8,893 bases of DNA from Candidatus Omnitrophota bacterium (GCA_016931435.1 JAFGET010000121.1:1-8893); one strand, 5' to 3'. Numbered from the stretch's first letter, positions 1 through 6,045 are shown. Notes: generated from the sequence alone by a model not told the origin. A program made the numbers and translations.

Positions 1-378
1 CTGAAGAAGATCCCGTATTTACCCATAGATGTCAGCGCCACGGCTTGCGCGGTATATGAATTTCCGGCAGCCACCGGAGGCTCCGAAAGGGGATTCTATT
101 ATTCCTGGGGTTTTGATACGGGAGTGCCCCTGCCGGATATAAGTATCTTCCAGAAAGACCAGTCTCTTTCTTTAGGCATAGTCAATTGGGGCACTGATGG
201 CGTGGGCGGGCGCAAGCCGGCTAAGCTTTACGCGACCGTGTTTTCTTTGGGCACGGAATACGCTTTTGGCAGATGGGCCCTTTCTCCCAGCCTTCATTAC
301 GCAATAAACCATGAAGAGACTATAAACGAAGGAAAAGAAGAGTTCTGGACAGAAATCGACGTCAGCTGGAAATTCTAG
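1..378 (+). CDS. 3' end of a probable outer-membrane beta-barrel protein (partial)
   Basis: The reading frame is open from the first base and ends at TAG 376-378, so 125 C-terminal residues are visible and the start lies outside the window. The visible part has no catalytic motif. It shows short stretches of alternating polar and aromatic or hydrophobic residues (for example GFYYSWGF and EFWTEIDVSWKF) separated by turn-like Gly/Asp/Asn segments, as in antiparallel membrane beta-strands. The last residue is Phe, preceded by an aromatic-rich strand, which matches the C-terminal beta-signal recognised by the BAM complex. It is therefore likely a porin-like or structural outer-membrane protein. 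I cannot name the family. An ATG- or GTG-started internal ORF (from 124) is only the tail of this frame. The next gene begins 14 bases after the stop. Confidence 0.6.
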   Translation: MKKIPYLPIDVSATACAVYEFPAATGGSERGFYYSWGFDTGVPLPDISIFQKDQSLSLGIVNWGTDGVGGRKPAKLYATVFSLGTEYAFGRWALSPSLHYAINHEETINEGKEEFWTEIDVSWKF

Positions 379-392
379 CGCGCCACGGTGAT

Positions 393-740
393 TTGAAAAC
401 GCATAAGATCCATCCTCCCTCAAGCTGGTTTCTTTATATAGTAAAATGCAAAGATAGGTCGCTGTATACCGGCATTACCACCGACATTACCCGCCGCGTC
501 AGAGAGCATAATTTAAAAAAAGGGGCCTTTTATACCAAGAATAAGACGCCGGTCAAGCTGGTGTATCAGGAGCCTATGGCGGACCAGTCACAGGCGAGGA
601 AGAGAGAATCTTTTATCAAGAAATTGACCAGGGAACAGAAGCTTGAATTGGTCAAAAAACCGAAGGCAAAAGTCAAAAGGGCTGCTAAAAAGGGCCTTTG
701 GGCCGGCAAGGGCAGATCGAAAGGTAAGCCGAAAGTTTAA
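393..740 (+). CDS. GIY-YIG nuclease-domain protein (YhbQ/UPF0213-like)
   Basis: This 115-aa protein has a single GIY-YIG domain at about residues 12-88. The GIY half is FLYIVKCK (13-20) and the YIG half is LYTGITTD (24-31). Arg34/Arg35 follow in TRRVREH, and a Glu sits in KRESFIKK (Glu72). This order fits the small URI/YhbQ family, whose domain is related to the UvrC N-terminal nuclease; members act on DNA, but the substrate of this one is unknown. An extra tail of about 25 residues (90-115) is very rich in Lys/Arg/Gly and could bind nucleic acid. The start is TTG at 393. No upstream in-frame ATG fits better and no good Shine-Dalgarno is seen (GGTGA sits too close), so the exact start is uncertain. 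It lies directly after the outer-membrane gene, and a new promoter begins two bases after its stop. Confidence 0.85.
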   Translation: MKTHKIHPPSSWFLYIVKCKDRSLYTGITTDITRRVREHNLKKGAFYTKNKTPVKLVYQEPMADQSQARKRESFIKKLTREQKLELVKKPKAKVKRAAKKGLWAGKGRSKGKPKV

Positions 741-741
741 G

Positions 742-770
742 TTGCTTAATATGGGATTAAGTGATATAAT
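742..770 (+). promoter_or_regulatory. Sigma70-type promoter with extended -10
   Basis: The -35 element is TTGCTT (742-747, three of six consensus bases). A 17-base spacer leads to a perfect TATAAT (765-770), preceded by TG one base upstream (762-763), which makes an extended -10. Transcription should start near A777. It lies immediately after the GIY-YIG stop codon and points at the leader, csp and the genes beyond. Confidence 0.75.
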
Positions 771-776
771 ATTACA

Positions 777-845
777 ATAAGGGAAGGTTAAGAGATTAGT
801 AGCTTACGACCGAAAGGTATGACGTGCTAACCTTTCGGTTTTTTT
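777..845 (+). ncRNA. Structured leader RNA or small RNA ahead of csp, with mutually exclusive folds
   Basis: This is the predicted transcript from the promoter's start point to the end of the terminator T-run, about 69 nt. Two folds compete. The terminator pairs 809-817 with 831-839. The alternative pairs 782-790 with 828-836: nine consecutive pairs including one G-U. A variant of the alternative keeps 782-787/831-836 and adds 796-801/825-830. It leaves room for a small internal hairpin, ACC-GAAA-GGT (809-818), with a GNRA-type loop. Because 831-836 is used in both, the element could be a transcription attenuator or riboswitch-like switch for the downstream cold-shock gene, or a free small RNA. 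I do not recognise it as any riboswitch class I know. Pairings are seen directly; function is inferred. Confidence 0.5.
809..845 (+). terminator. Intrinsic terminator upstream of csp
   Basis: A perfect 9-bp stem, ACCGAAAGG (809-817) with CCTTTCGGT (831-839), encloses a 13-base loop and runs into seven T (839-845). It sits about 30 bases downstream of the predicted transcription start and 100 bases before the csp ATG. It would therefore end a short RNA unless it is read through or an alternative fold forms. Confidence 0.8.
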
Positions 846-893
846 ATTTTCCATTGTTTGCGTAAGTTTTTTTAAGAAAGGAGGCAGCAAATA

Positions 894-905
894 ATGGAGG
901 CATAA
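894..905 (+). other. Possible minimal upstream ORF (Met-Glu-Ala-stop)
   Basis: ATG-GAG-GCA-TAA lies 9 bases after a strong Shine-Dalgarno, AAAGGAGG (877-884), and 39 bases before the csp start. The ORF is only three codons and its second codon sits in another SD-like GGAGG (896-900). It could be a ribosome-loading or standby site, a regulatory mini-ORF, or chance in a purine-rich leader. Confidence 0.25.
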
Positions 906-930
906 ACGATATATCCACGAGTGATAAATC

Positions 931-938
931 AAGGAGGT
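931..938 (+). promoter_or_regulatory. Ribosome binding site of csp (decides the start)
   Basis: AAGGAGGT is a near-perfect anti-16S match, with a 6-base spacer to ATG 945. It supports ATG 945 over the in-frame GTG at 921, which would place this site inside the coding region. Confidence 0.9.
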
Positions 939-944
939 CTACTG

Positions 945-1151
945 ATGCATACAGGAAAGATAAAGAAGATAGTCAGGGAAAGAGGTTTTGGTTTTATCGA
1001 TGACACAGACGGCAGGGAGGTATTCTTCCATCAGAGCAGCTTGCTCGATACGCAGATAGATTCTCTTATCGATGAACAGAAGGTGGAATTTGAAATAGAA
1101 AAATCTCCTAAAGGTCCGCGCGCTATCAATGTGCGTATTTTAAAAGAATAG
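945..1151 (+). CDS. csp: Cold-shock-domain protein (CspA family)
   Basis: This 68-aa protein is the size of a single cold-shock domain, a five-stranded OB-fold that binds single-stranded RNA and DNA and melts mRNA secondary structure in the cytoplasm. RNP1 is seen as RGFGFID (13-19) and RNP2 as VFFHQSSL (27-34). The C-terminal KGPRAINV matches the conserved KGP.A.NV strand of Csp proteins. One family feature is altered: the usual KWFN segment before RNP1 is KIVRER, so the first aromatic position is missing. The start is ATG 945, supported by AAGGAGGT 6 bases upstream; an in-frame GTG at 921 has no suitable ribosome site. It sits downstream of a promoter, a structured leader and an attenuator-like terminator, and 41 bases before a zinc microprotein and RNA helicase pair, suggesting a shared role in RNA remodelling. 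Confidence 0.93.
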   Translation: MHTGKIKKIVRERGFGFIDDTDGREVFFHQSSLLDTQIDSLIDEQKVEFEIEKSPKGPRAINVRILKE

Positions 1152-1161
1152 TTGCGCTACG

Positions 1162-1183
1162 CTTTGGTCGACGCCAAAGGAGG
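1162..1183 (+). promoter_or_regulatory. Hairpin overlapping the ribosome binding site of the 49-aa gene
   Basis: CTTTGG (1162-1167) pairs perfectly with CCAAAG (1174-1179) around a 6-base loop. The 3' arm contains the first four bases of the Shine-Dalgarno AAAGGAGG (1176-1183). Formation of the hairpin would partly hide the ribosome site of the microprotein and, through coupling, of the helicase. The pairing is visible; a regulatory role is inferred. Confidence 0.4.
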
Positions 1184-1192
1184 ATCGGGGCG

Positions 1193-1342
1193 ATGAAGAA
1201 GACGAAGACTTCGCATAAAGGCAGAAGGTGTAGATTTCCGCGCTGCAATAATATCCTGAGCATCTATAACCACGAAGCGTATTGCCATGTCCACCTGAGG
1301 CAGATGGATCGCAGTAAAAAGCCGAAGGCCTCTAAAAAATAA
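1193..1342 (+). CDS. 49-aa Cys/His zinc-finger-like microprotein
   Basis: ATG 1193 to TAA 1342 encodes 49 residues, with Shine-Dalgarno AAAGGAGG (1176-1183) 9 bases upstream. The sequence is basic at both ends (KKTKTSHKGRR at the start, RSKKPKASKK at the end). Its centre has Cys13-x4-Cys18 and, after 12 residues, Cys31-x2-His34 inside YCHVH, with His32 also available. This spacing fits a small structural zinc site. Basic flanks suggest nucleic-acid or ribosome contact. I do not recognise a named family with a proven function. The stop overlaps the helicase start (TAATG), so the two should be translationally coupled, and csp is just upstream. It is shorter than usual gene-calling cutoffs and easily missed, but the ribosome site and overlap make it convincing. 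Confidence 0.8.
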   Translation: MKKTKTSHKGRRCRFPRCNNILSIYNHEAYCHVHLRQMDRSKKPKASKK

Positions 1343-2595
1343 TGACGCATATGATGACCGGCGCAAGCGATATTATAGGGGAGAACGGGCAACCCGTAAG
1401 GGATTTTTACGGGTTAGGCATCGCTCCGAAGATCCTGGATATCCTCGCGCGTATAAAATTCCGCGTTCCTACTTTGATCCAGTTTAAGGCTATTCCCCTT
1501 GCCATCGAGGGCAAAGATATCATCGGTATCGCCCAGACCGGCACCGGTAAGACCCACGCCTTTGCTATTCCCATGTGCCAGCGCCTGGCGCAGAAAAAAG
1601 GGGTCGGTCTGGTTTTGGCGCCTACCCGCGAATTGGCCATACAGATCGAAGAGGCCTTTCGCCCCCTGGCTGATGGTTTCGCGATGAAGACCGCTTGCCT
1701 TATCGGCGGCGCTCCCATGTATGGGCAGATAGAGGCATTACGCAAAAGTCCCCGCATCATTATTGCCACCCCCGGCAGGCTTCTGGACCATATGAGCCAG
1801 TGGAATTTTATACCGGAAGAGGTCGTGATGCTGGTGCTTGATGAGGCCGACCGCATGCTGGATATGGGTTTTAGCCCGCAGATCCTAAAGATCCTGCGTT
1901 TTCTTCCAAAAGAGAGGCAGACAATGTTGTTTTCGGCTACTATCCCCAAGGAGATCATGGATATCGCCTCCAGGCATATGAAGTTGCCTGTCTCCGTGGA
2001 AATCGCTCCTTCCGGGACTACGGCCGAAAGCGTCACTCAGGAGTTATTTATCGTCAAGAAAGAAGCCAAGTCGCGGCTCTTAAGCAGGTTATTGGCGCAG
2101 TATCACGGCCCCGTGCTTTTATTTTCAAGGACGAAACATAACGCGCGCAAGATCATGATCTCGATAAGGAAGATGGGCTATAGCGCCGCAGAAATACATT
2201 CTAACCGTTCCTTGACCCAGCGCAGGGAAGCGCTTAACGGATTTAAATCAGGCAGGTATAAGGTGCTTGTGGCTACCGATATCGCCTCCAGGGGCATCGA
2301 TGTGACCGGTATAGAGCTGGTGATCAATTATGACCTTCCGGAAGACGCGGAAAATTACGTGCACCGGATAGGCCGTACGGCCAGGGCCGGATGCAGAGGG
2401 CATGCGATTTCTTTTGCCACGCCTGACCAGAGCCGGGATGTGCGGGATATCGAGAAACTTATCAGGGCTACCCTTCCTGTTTCAAAGCATCCTGAAGTCC
2501 CATCTGAGAAATTTGTCGAACCCGGGCACGGGGCTCAACCGAGAGGGTCAAGCCGGCATCGCGGCAATCGGCAGAATAAATTCCGCCATCGTTAA
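1342..2595 (+). CDS. rhlE: DEAD-box ATP-dependent RNA helicase, RhlE-like
   Basis: This 417-aa protein has both RecA-like domains of a DEAD-box helicase, which unwinds short RNA duplexes with ATP in the cytoplasm (ribosome assembly, mRNA turnover, cold adaptation). Motifs run in order: Q motif ending TLIQ (Gln47), motif I AQTGTGKT (64-71), Ia PTRELAIQ (94-101), Ib TPGR (143-146), II DEAD (167-170), III SAT (198-200), IV LLFSRT (259-264), V ATDIASRGID (311-320), VI HRIGRTARAG (341-350). All catalytic residues are present. The tail after about 380 is short and ends in a basic RG/RH-rich stretch, as in RhlE-type rather than DbpA- or CsdA-type proteins. The ATG at 1342 overlaps the stop of the 49-aa gene (TAATG), with no strong ribosome site of its own. 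Met4 and Met5 are possible alternative starts. Assignment to RhlE over other bacterial DEAD-box groups is moderate. Confidence 0.93.
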   Translation: MTHMMTGASDIIGENGQPVRDFYGLGIAPKILDILARIKFRVPTLIQFKAIPLAIEGKDIIGIAQTGTGKTHAFAIPMCQRLAQKKGVGLVLAPTRELAIQIEEAFRPLADGFAMKTACLIGGAPMYGQIEALRKSPRIIIATPGRLLDHMSQWNFIPEEVVMLVLDEADRMLDMGFSPQILKILRFLPKERQTMLFSATIPKEIMDIASRHMKLPVSVEIAPSGTTAESVTQELFIVKKEAKSRLLSRLLAQYHGPVLLFSRTKHNARKIMISIRKMGYSAAEIHSNRSLTQRREALNGFKSGRYKVLVATDIASRGIDVTGIELVINYDLPEDAENYVHRIGRTARAGCRGHAISFATPDQSRDVRDIEKLIRATLPVSKHPEVPSEKFVEPGHGAQPRGSSRHRGNRQNKFRHR

Positions 2596-2613
2596 GATAC
2601 GCCAAGAAAAAAT

Positions 2614-4188
2614 ATGCCTTTAGACTTATCAAAAAAAAGATTCAGGTTGAGGATCATCATTCCGGCTTATCCGGCGTTCAATATTTATTCCCATATCGCC
2701 AATATAACCACGGCATTGGGCCCGGTATGCGTGGCGAGCGCCGCCAATGAGATGCCGGGCTGGGATGTCGAGGTCATCGACGAAAACAACCTTAGAAGGT
2801 ACGGCCCCAAAAGCAGCTCAAGCGGAGCAGACCATAAATTTTTACAACAGCAGAGGCCCGCGGATATAGTCGGATTTTACGGCGGGTTGACCAGTACCGC
2901 TCCCAGGATATATGAAATAGCGCGTTTTTATAAAGATATGGGGATCATCACTATCGCCGGAGGCCAGCATTTTGTCGATGATAATATAAACGAAGCCCTG
3001 GGTTCCTGCATCGATTACGTGGTCATCGGAGAAGGGGAAGAGACGATCAGGGAACTTTTAGGGGCCCTGACGGAAGGTTCTGATCTAAGCCAGGTCAAAG
3101 GTATCGCTTATCTTGAGAACGGAAAGCTCATGCGAACGCCGCAGAGGGATCCCATAACCGATTTTAGCAAGTTGCCTTTGCCGGATTTTTCCCTGGTGCG
3201 TTATTCTAATATCAAGCTTTATCCTATCGAAAGGATAAGGGGCTGCGGAATGGATTGCGAGTTCTGCACCGTCAAGGGCAAGCCCAGGAGCGCCCCCGCC
3301 GAACGGCTGATGGAATGCATCAGCCTTCTGCTTGAGACTAAAGACGCCAGGCATTTTTTTATCGTGGATGACCTTTTCGGGCAGGAACGCGATGAAACGA
3401 TAAAATTCTGCAATATGCTTAAGGACTATCAGGAGGACATGGGCAGAAGGCTGGATCTGACGGTGCAGATAAGGCTGGATAAGGCCCGTGACCCGCAACT
3501 TCTTTCTGCGATGCGCAAGGCGGGCATAAATACGGTGGCGATAGGTTTCGAGTCGCCGATCGAAGAAGAGTTAAATGCTATGAATAAGCGCTTGAAGCCC
3601 GAGGATATGGTGAATTTTGTAAAGACCTTTCATAGATTCGGATTTTTAGTGCACGGGATGTTTATTTTCGGCTATCCTTTAAAAAATAATTCCGCTTTTG
3701 ATATGCCGGCAAAAGAGAGGGTAAAACGTTTTAAAAATTTCATCAAAAAGACCAAGATCGATACGATACAGATCTTGCTTCCTTCGCCCTTGCCGGGGAC
3801 GCAATTGAGGCAGAGGCTTGGCGAACAAAACAGGCTTTACCCGCTGTGCGAGATCGGCTGGCAGTATTACGACGGGAATTTTCCACTTTTCGAGCCGGAT
3901 AAACCCATGACCGCCGAAGAGATGCAGTTTTCCAGCAGAAGGATCATGGGGAGGTTTTATCAATTCAAGCGATTGTTTATGATCGGCCTGAATATATTCT
4001 ATTTTCCCGCGATAATCTTTTTCTTGCACAACATCAAATTAGGGTGGAGGATCTGGTATAGGTCGTGGCGCAACGACCTGATCCGTTTCGGAGGCTGGGT
4101 CATCATGAAAAGATGGACTGCGCAATTTAAAAAAGACATGTTTATGGAAAGGCTGCGCAGGGCAAAAGAGCATCTGAAAAATAAATAG
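2614..4188 (+). CDS. B12-binding-type radical SAM protein
   Basis: This 524-aa enzyme has an N-terminal cobalamin-binding-like Rossmann region (about 10-160; GFYGGLTSTAPRIYE at 87-101, AGGQHF at 115-120, VIGEGEET at 137-144) followed by a radical SAM domain (about 200-420). The 4Fe-4S ligands are Cys211, Cys215 and Cys218 in CGMDCEFC. GFESP (311-315) is a typical later core motif. The architecture is that of class B radical SAM enzymes such as HpnP, HpnJ and BchE, which methylate or rearrange unreactive carbons. No DxHxxG base-off histidine motif is seen, which is common in this group. A hydrophobic stretch near 453-473 and a very basic C-terminus suggest contact with the membrane, so a lipid-type substrate is possible but unproven. 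It follows the helicase by 18 bases with only a weak ribosome site. The substrate cannot be told from sequence. Confidence 0.85.
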   Translation: MPLDLSKKRFRLRIIIPAYPAFNIYSHIANITTALGPVCVASAANEMPGWDVEVIDENNLRRYGPKSSSSGADHKFLQQQRPADIVGFYGGLTSTAPRIYEIARFYKDMGIITIAGGQHFVDDNINEALGSCIDYVVIGEGEETIRELLGALTEGSDLSQVKGIAYLENGKLMRTPQRDPITDFSKLPLPDFSLVRYSNIKLYPIERIRGCGMDCEFCTVKGKPRSAPAERLMECISLLLETKDARHFFIVDDLFGQERDETIKFCNMLKDYQEDMGRRLDLTVQIRLDKARDPQLLSAMRKAGINTVAIGFESPIEEELNAMNKRLKPEDMVNFVKTFHRFGFLVHGMFIFGYPLKNNSAFDMPAKERVKRFKNFIKKTKIDTIQILLPSPLPGTQLRQRLGEQNRLYPLCEIGWQYYDGNFPLFEPDKPMTAEEMQFSSRRIMGRFYQFKRLFMIGLNIFYFPAIIFFLHNIKLGWRIWYRSWRNDLIRFGGWVIMKRWTAQFKKDMFMERLRRAKEHLKNK

Positions 4189-4211
4189 ACAGGTCAAAAG
4201 GAGGCATCGGG

Positions 4212-4349
4212 ATGAACAGCTGCATGAGGTGCGGGGCTAAATTTCAACACAACTACCTGGTAGCGGTATTTAAAGAGACAAAGGAAAAAAGGGAAAGGCT
4301 AATAGTCTGTTTTAAATGCAGGGATATTTTGAATAAAAAAGACAAGTAA
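4212..4349 (+). CDS. 45-aa double-CxxC zinc-ribbon-like microprotein
   Basis: ATG 4212 to TAA 4349 encodes 45 residues, with a strong Shine-Dalgarno AAAAGGAGG (4196-4204) 7 bases upstream. Two CxxC knuckles are seen: Cys4-x2-Cys7 in CMRCG and Cys33-x2-Cys36 in CFKCR. They are separated by 25 residues with a charged central stretch (KETKEKRER, 21-29). This is the layout of a minimal zinc ribbon or rubredoxin-like metal site. It lies between the radical SAM gene (23 bases before) and pyk (43 bases after), in the same direction. Function is unknown. Below usual length cutoffs, but the ribosome site and paired cysteines support a real gene. Confidence 0.72.
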   Translation: MNSCMRCGAKFQHNYLVAVFKETKEKRERLIVCFKCRDILNKKDK

Positions 4350-4392
4350 AGAGCGGTATTTCGTTATTAAGCGGCCGGCGTCCAAGGATATA

Positions 4393-5436
4393 ATGAGCAG
4401 GCCGTATTTTAATATGGCAAGGACTAAAATAATCTGCACCCTCGGCCCATCTTCATCCACGGAGAGCGTAATAAGGAAAATGATGTTTTCCGGGATGGAC
4501 GTGGCGCGCCTGAATTTTTCTCACGCAAAGCAGAAGGACCTGGTCTCCAGGATAACCCTTATCCGCAGCCTCAATAAAAAATACAGAAGGCATATTAAAT
4601 TACTCGGTGACCTGCAAGGGCATCGGATTAGGATAGGAAAGCTGGCCAAACCGCTTTTGCTTAAGAAGCGCCAGATGGTCTATCTCATCCAAAAAGATAC
4701 GGCTGGATCAGGGCAGGACATCCCTTTCGATTACCGCGGTAATCTGCGGGATATAAAGACCGGACAGCATATATTTATTGATGACGGGAATATCCAATTA
4801 GAGGTTACCGGGCATATTTCGGGTAGTTTAAAGGCAAGAGTGGTTGCGGGCGGTTTACTTAAAGAACATAAGGGGGTGAATATCCCCGAGGCCAGGCTTA
4901 AATTCGGCGGCTTAAGTCTTAAGGACAGGGAGGATATAGTATTTTGTCAGAGGTACGGCATCGAATATATCGCCCAGTCCTTCGTGCGCACAAGCGCGGA
5001 TATTCTGGAGGTAAGAAGGCTCCTTAAAAAAGATGCGCGCTGTCAGGTCATCGCTAAGATAGAAAACAGGGAAGGTATCAAGAACATCGATGAGATAATC
5101 AAGGTTTCTGACGGAATAATGATCGCGCGCGGGGATATGGGTGTTTCTTTGCCTGTTTATGAAATACCCGTCATCCAGAAGGCGATCATCAAAAAATGCA
5201 ACCGCGCAAAAAAATTTGTGATAACCGCAACGCAGATGCTTGAAAGCATGACCGATGATCCAAGGCCTACCCGCGCTGAAGTGACGGATGTGGCCAACGC
5301 CATAATAGACGGAACTGACTTCGTGATGCTTTCTGCGGAATCCGCGGTAGGCAGGTATCCGGCTGAAACAGTTACTATGATGAACAATATAATAAAGTTT
5401 ACGGAAGGCTATTTAAAGAGCGGGCCATCCCGGTAG
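4393..5436 (+). CDS. pyk: Pyruvate kinase, short form without the C-terminal domain
   Basis: This enzyme would convert phosphoenolpyruvate and ADP to pyruvate and ATP, the last step of glycolysis. The catalytic barrel with its B-domain lid is present: RTKIICTLGPSS (10-21), ARLNFSH (38-44), GDLQGHRIR (72-80), lid about 83-160, KIEN (222-225, Lys222 and the metal ligand Glu224), ARGD (245-248, metal ligand Asp248), ITATQMLESM (277-286), PRPTRAEV (290-297) and VMLSAESA (311-318). The protein is 347 aa, where the usual length is about 470, and it stops where the C-terminal regulatory domain would begin, so FBP-type allosteric control should be absent. Minor changes from common consensus are His77 in place of Pro, Ser252 in place of Glu, and LSAESA in place of LSGE(S/T)A. 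The start is ATG 4393 with AAGGA (4384-4388) upstream; Met8 is an alternative. It converges on the lipoprotein gene, leaving no room for a lost C-domain. Confidence 0.9.
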   Translation: MSRPYFNMARTKIICTLGPSSSTESVIRKMMFSGMDVARLNFSHAKQKDLVSRITLIRSLNKKYRRHIKLLGDLQGHRIRIGKLAKPLLLKKRQMVYLIQKDTAGSGQDIPFDYRGNLRDIKTGQHIFIDDGNIQLEVTGHISGSLKARVVAGGLLKEHKGVNIPEARLKFGGLSLKDREDIVFCQRYGIEYIAQSFVRTSADILEVRRLLKKDARCQVIAKIENREGIKNIDEIIKVSDGIMIARGDMGVSLPVYEIPVIQKAIIKKCNRAKKFVITATQMLESMTDDPRPTRAEVTDVANAIIDGTDFVMLSAESAVGRYPAETVTMMNNIIKFTEGYLKSGPSR

Positions 5437-5444
5437 GCTTTTTT
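5421..5444 (+). terminator. Weak possible terminator at the end of pyk
   Basis: CGGG (5421-5424) and CCCG (5429-5432) form a 4-bp stem with a 4-base loop, followed after six bases by six T (5439-5444). It overlaps the pyk stop and the converging gene's stop. The stem is short, so this is a guess based mainly on its place between converging genes. Confidence 0.3.
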
Positions 5445-6045
5445 ATCCCAGCTCTATTAACTTGCCGGCTATATCCTTGCTTATTGATTCGCAGATAACA
5501 CTGAGCGCCCTGACCAGGCCCGGGTAAGTGCCGGATTCGATTTTTTCGCGGTAAGCCTTACGCTCTGTCAAAAGAAGTTTTTTCCCTCCGGCTTCGATAA
5601 TCGACCACTGCAGCAACATCATCGCTTCATCTTTAAGATTACAATTCAGTTCGATCACCTCTATAGTGACCTGGTATTTGCGCGGGATAGCACTGTTCCA
5701 GGGAAGGATGTCGATTCCCGTCTCGGGAAGCAGGACCGTGAAATTCTTGGCGATGATGCGCGCTATGGCATCTTCCAGAGGTTCTGCCCAGCGGTCAAAT
5801 TGCGAGAACTCTACCGCGTTATTGCTGTTTTTAGTGACGATCTGAGGGCGGTTGAAATATTCGGGCAGCGTCACCGGGCCTACGCCGATGATGATATTAT
5901 TGAGATTTTCGGCACCCTGCAATTTAACCTGGTTTTTTACCGATAGAGATTGCAAAGTGTAGAAGCGCGGCGTCGGGCTCGTAGGTACGGAGATGCATCC
6001 GCCGATGAATAAAACAAGAATAAAAAGTGCCTTGAAGTTACGCAT
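5443..6045 (-). CDS. PqiC-type ABC transport auxiliary lipoprotein
   Basis: This 200-aa lipoprotein begins with a signal peptide (hydrophobic core FKALFILVLFI) and a lipobox FIGGC, with Cys17 as the likely lipidated residue. The mature part fits the PqiC/YmbA (ABC_trans_aux, formerly DUF330) family: PRFYTLQS soon after the lipobox, then IIIGVGPVTLPEYFNRPQIV and RWAEPLEDAI, which are hallmark segments. Such lipoproteins sit in the outer membrane and work with MCE proteins in lipid transport. The start is ATG at 6045, with GGAGGG a few bases upstream (plus-strand CCCTCC). An in-frame TTG at 6057 would overlap that ribosome site and is rejected. It is the last gene of the four-gene operon, 38 bases after the MCE gene. 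Confidence 0.87.
   Translation of the reverse strand: MRNFKALFILVLFIGGCISVPTSPTPRFYTLQSLSVKNQVKLQGAENLNNIIIGVGPVTLPEYFNRPQIVTKNSNNAVEFSQFDRWAEPLEDAIARIIAKNFTVLLPETGIDILPWNSAIPRKYQVTIEVIELNCNLKDEAMMLLQWSIIEAGGKKLLLTERKAYREKIESGTYPGLVRALSVICESISKDIAGKLIELG

Noticed and set aside
172..423. Minus-strand 83-aa frame across the first two genes
   Set aside because: It is antisense to the outer-membrane protein tail and the GIY-YIG start, with no ribosome site or domain.
777..845. Known riboswitch class (c-di-GMP, preQ1, fluoride, guanidine) for the csp leader
   Set aside because: The conserved cores of these classes, as I remember them, are not present; only the CGAAAG loop is superficially similar to c-di-GMP-I.
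921..944. GTG start giving an 8-residue longer cold-shock protein
   Set aside because: It would place the near-perfect AAGGAGGT (931-938) inside the gene, and the extra residues precede the normal Csp N-terminus. ATG 945 fits both.
1407..2036. 209-aa minus-strand open frame inside the helicase gene
   Set aside because: It is an antisense shadow of a helicase frame with all nine motifs; the translated protein shows no family features.
3085..3498. 137-aa minus-strand open frame inside the radical SAM gene
   Set aside because: Antisense to the region encoding the Fe-S cluster motif, with no recognisable domain or ribosome site.
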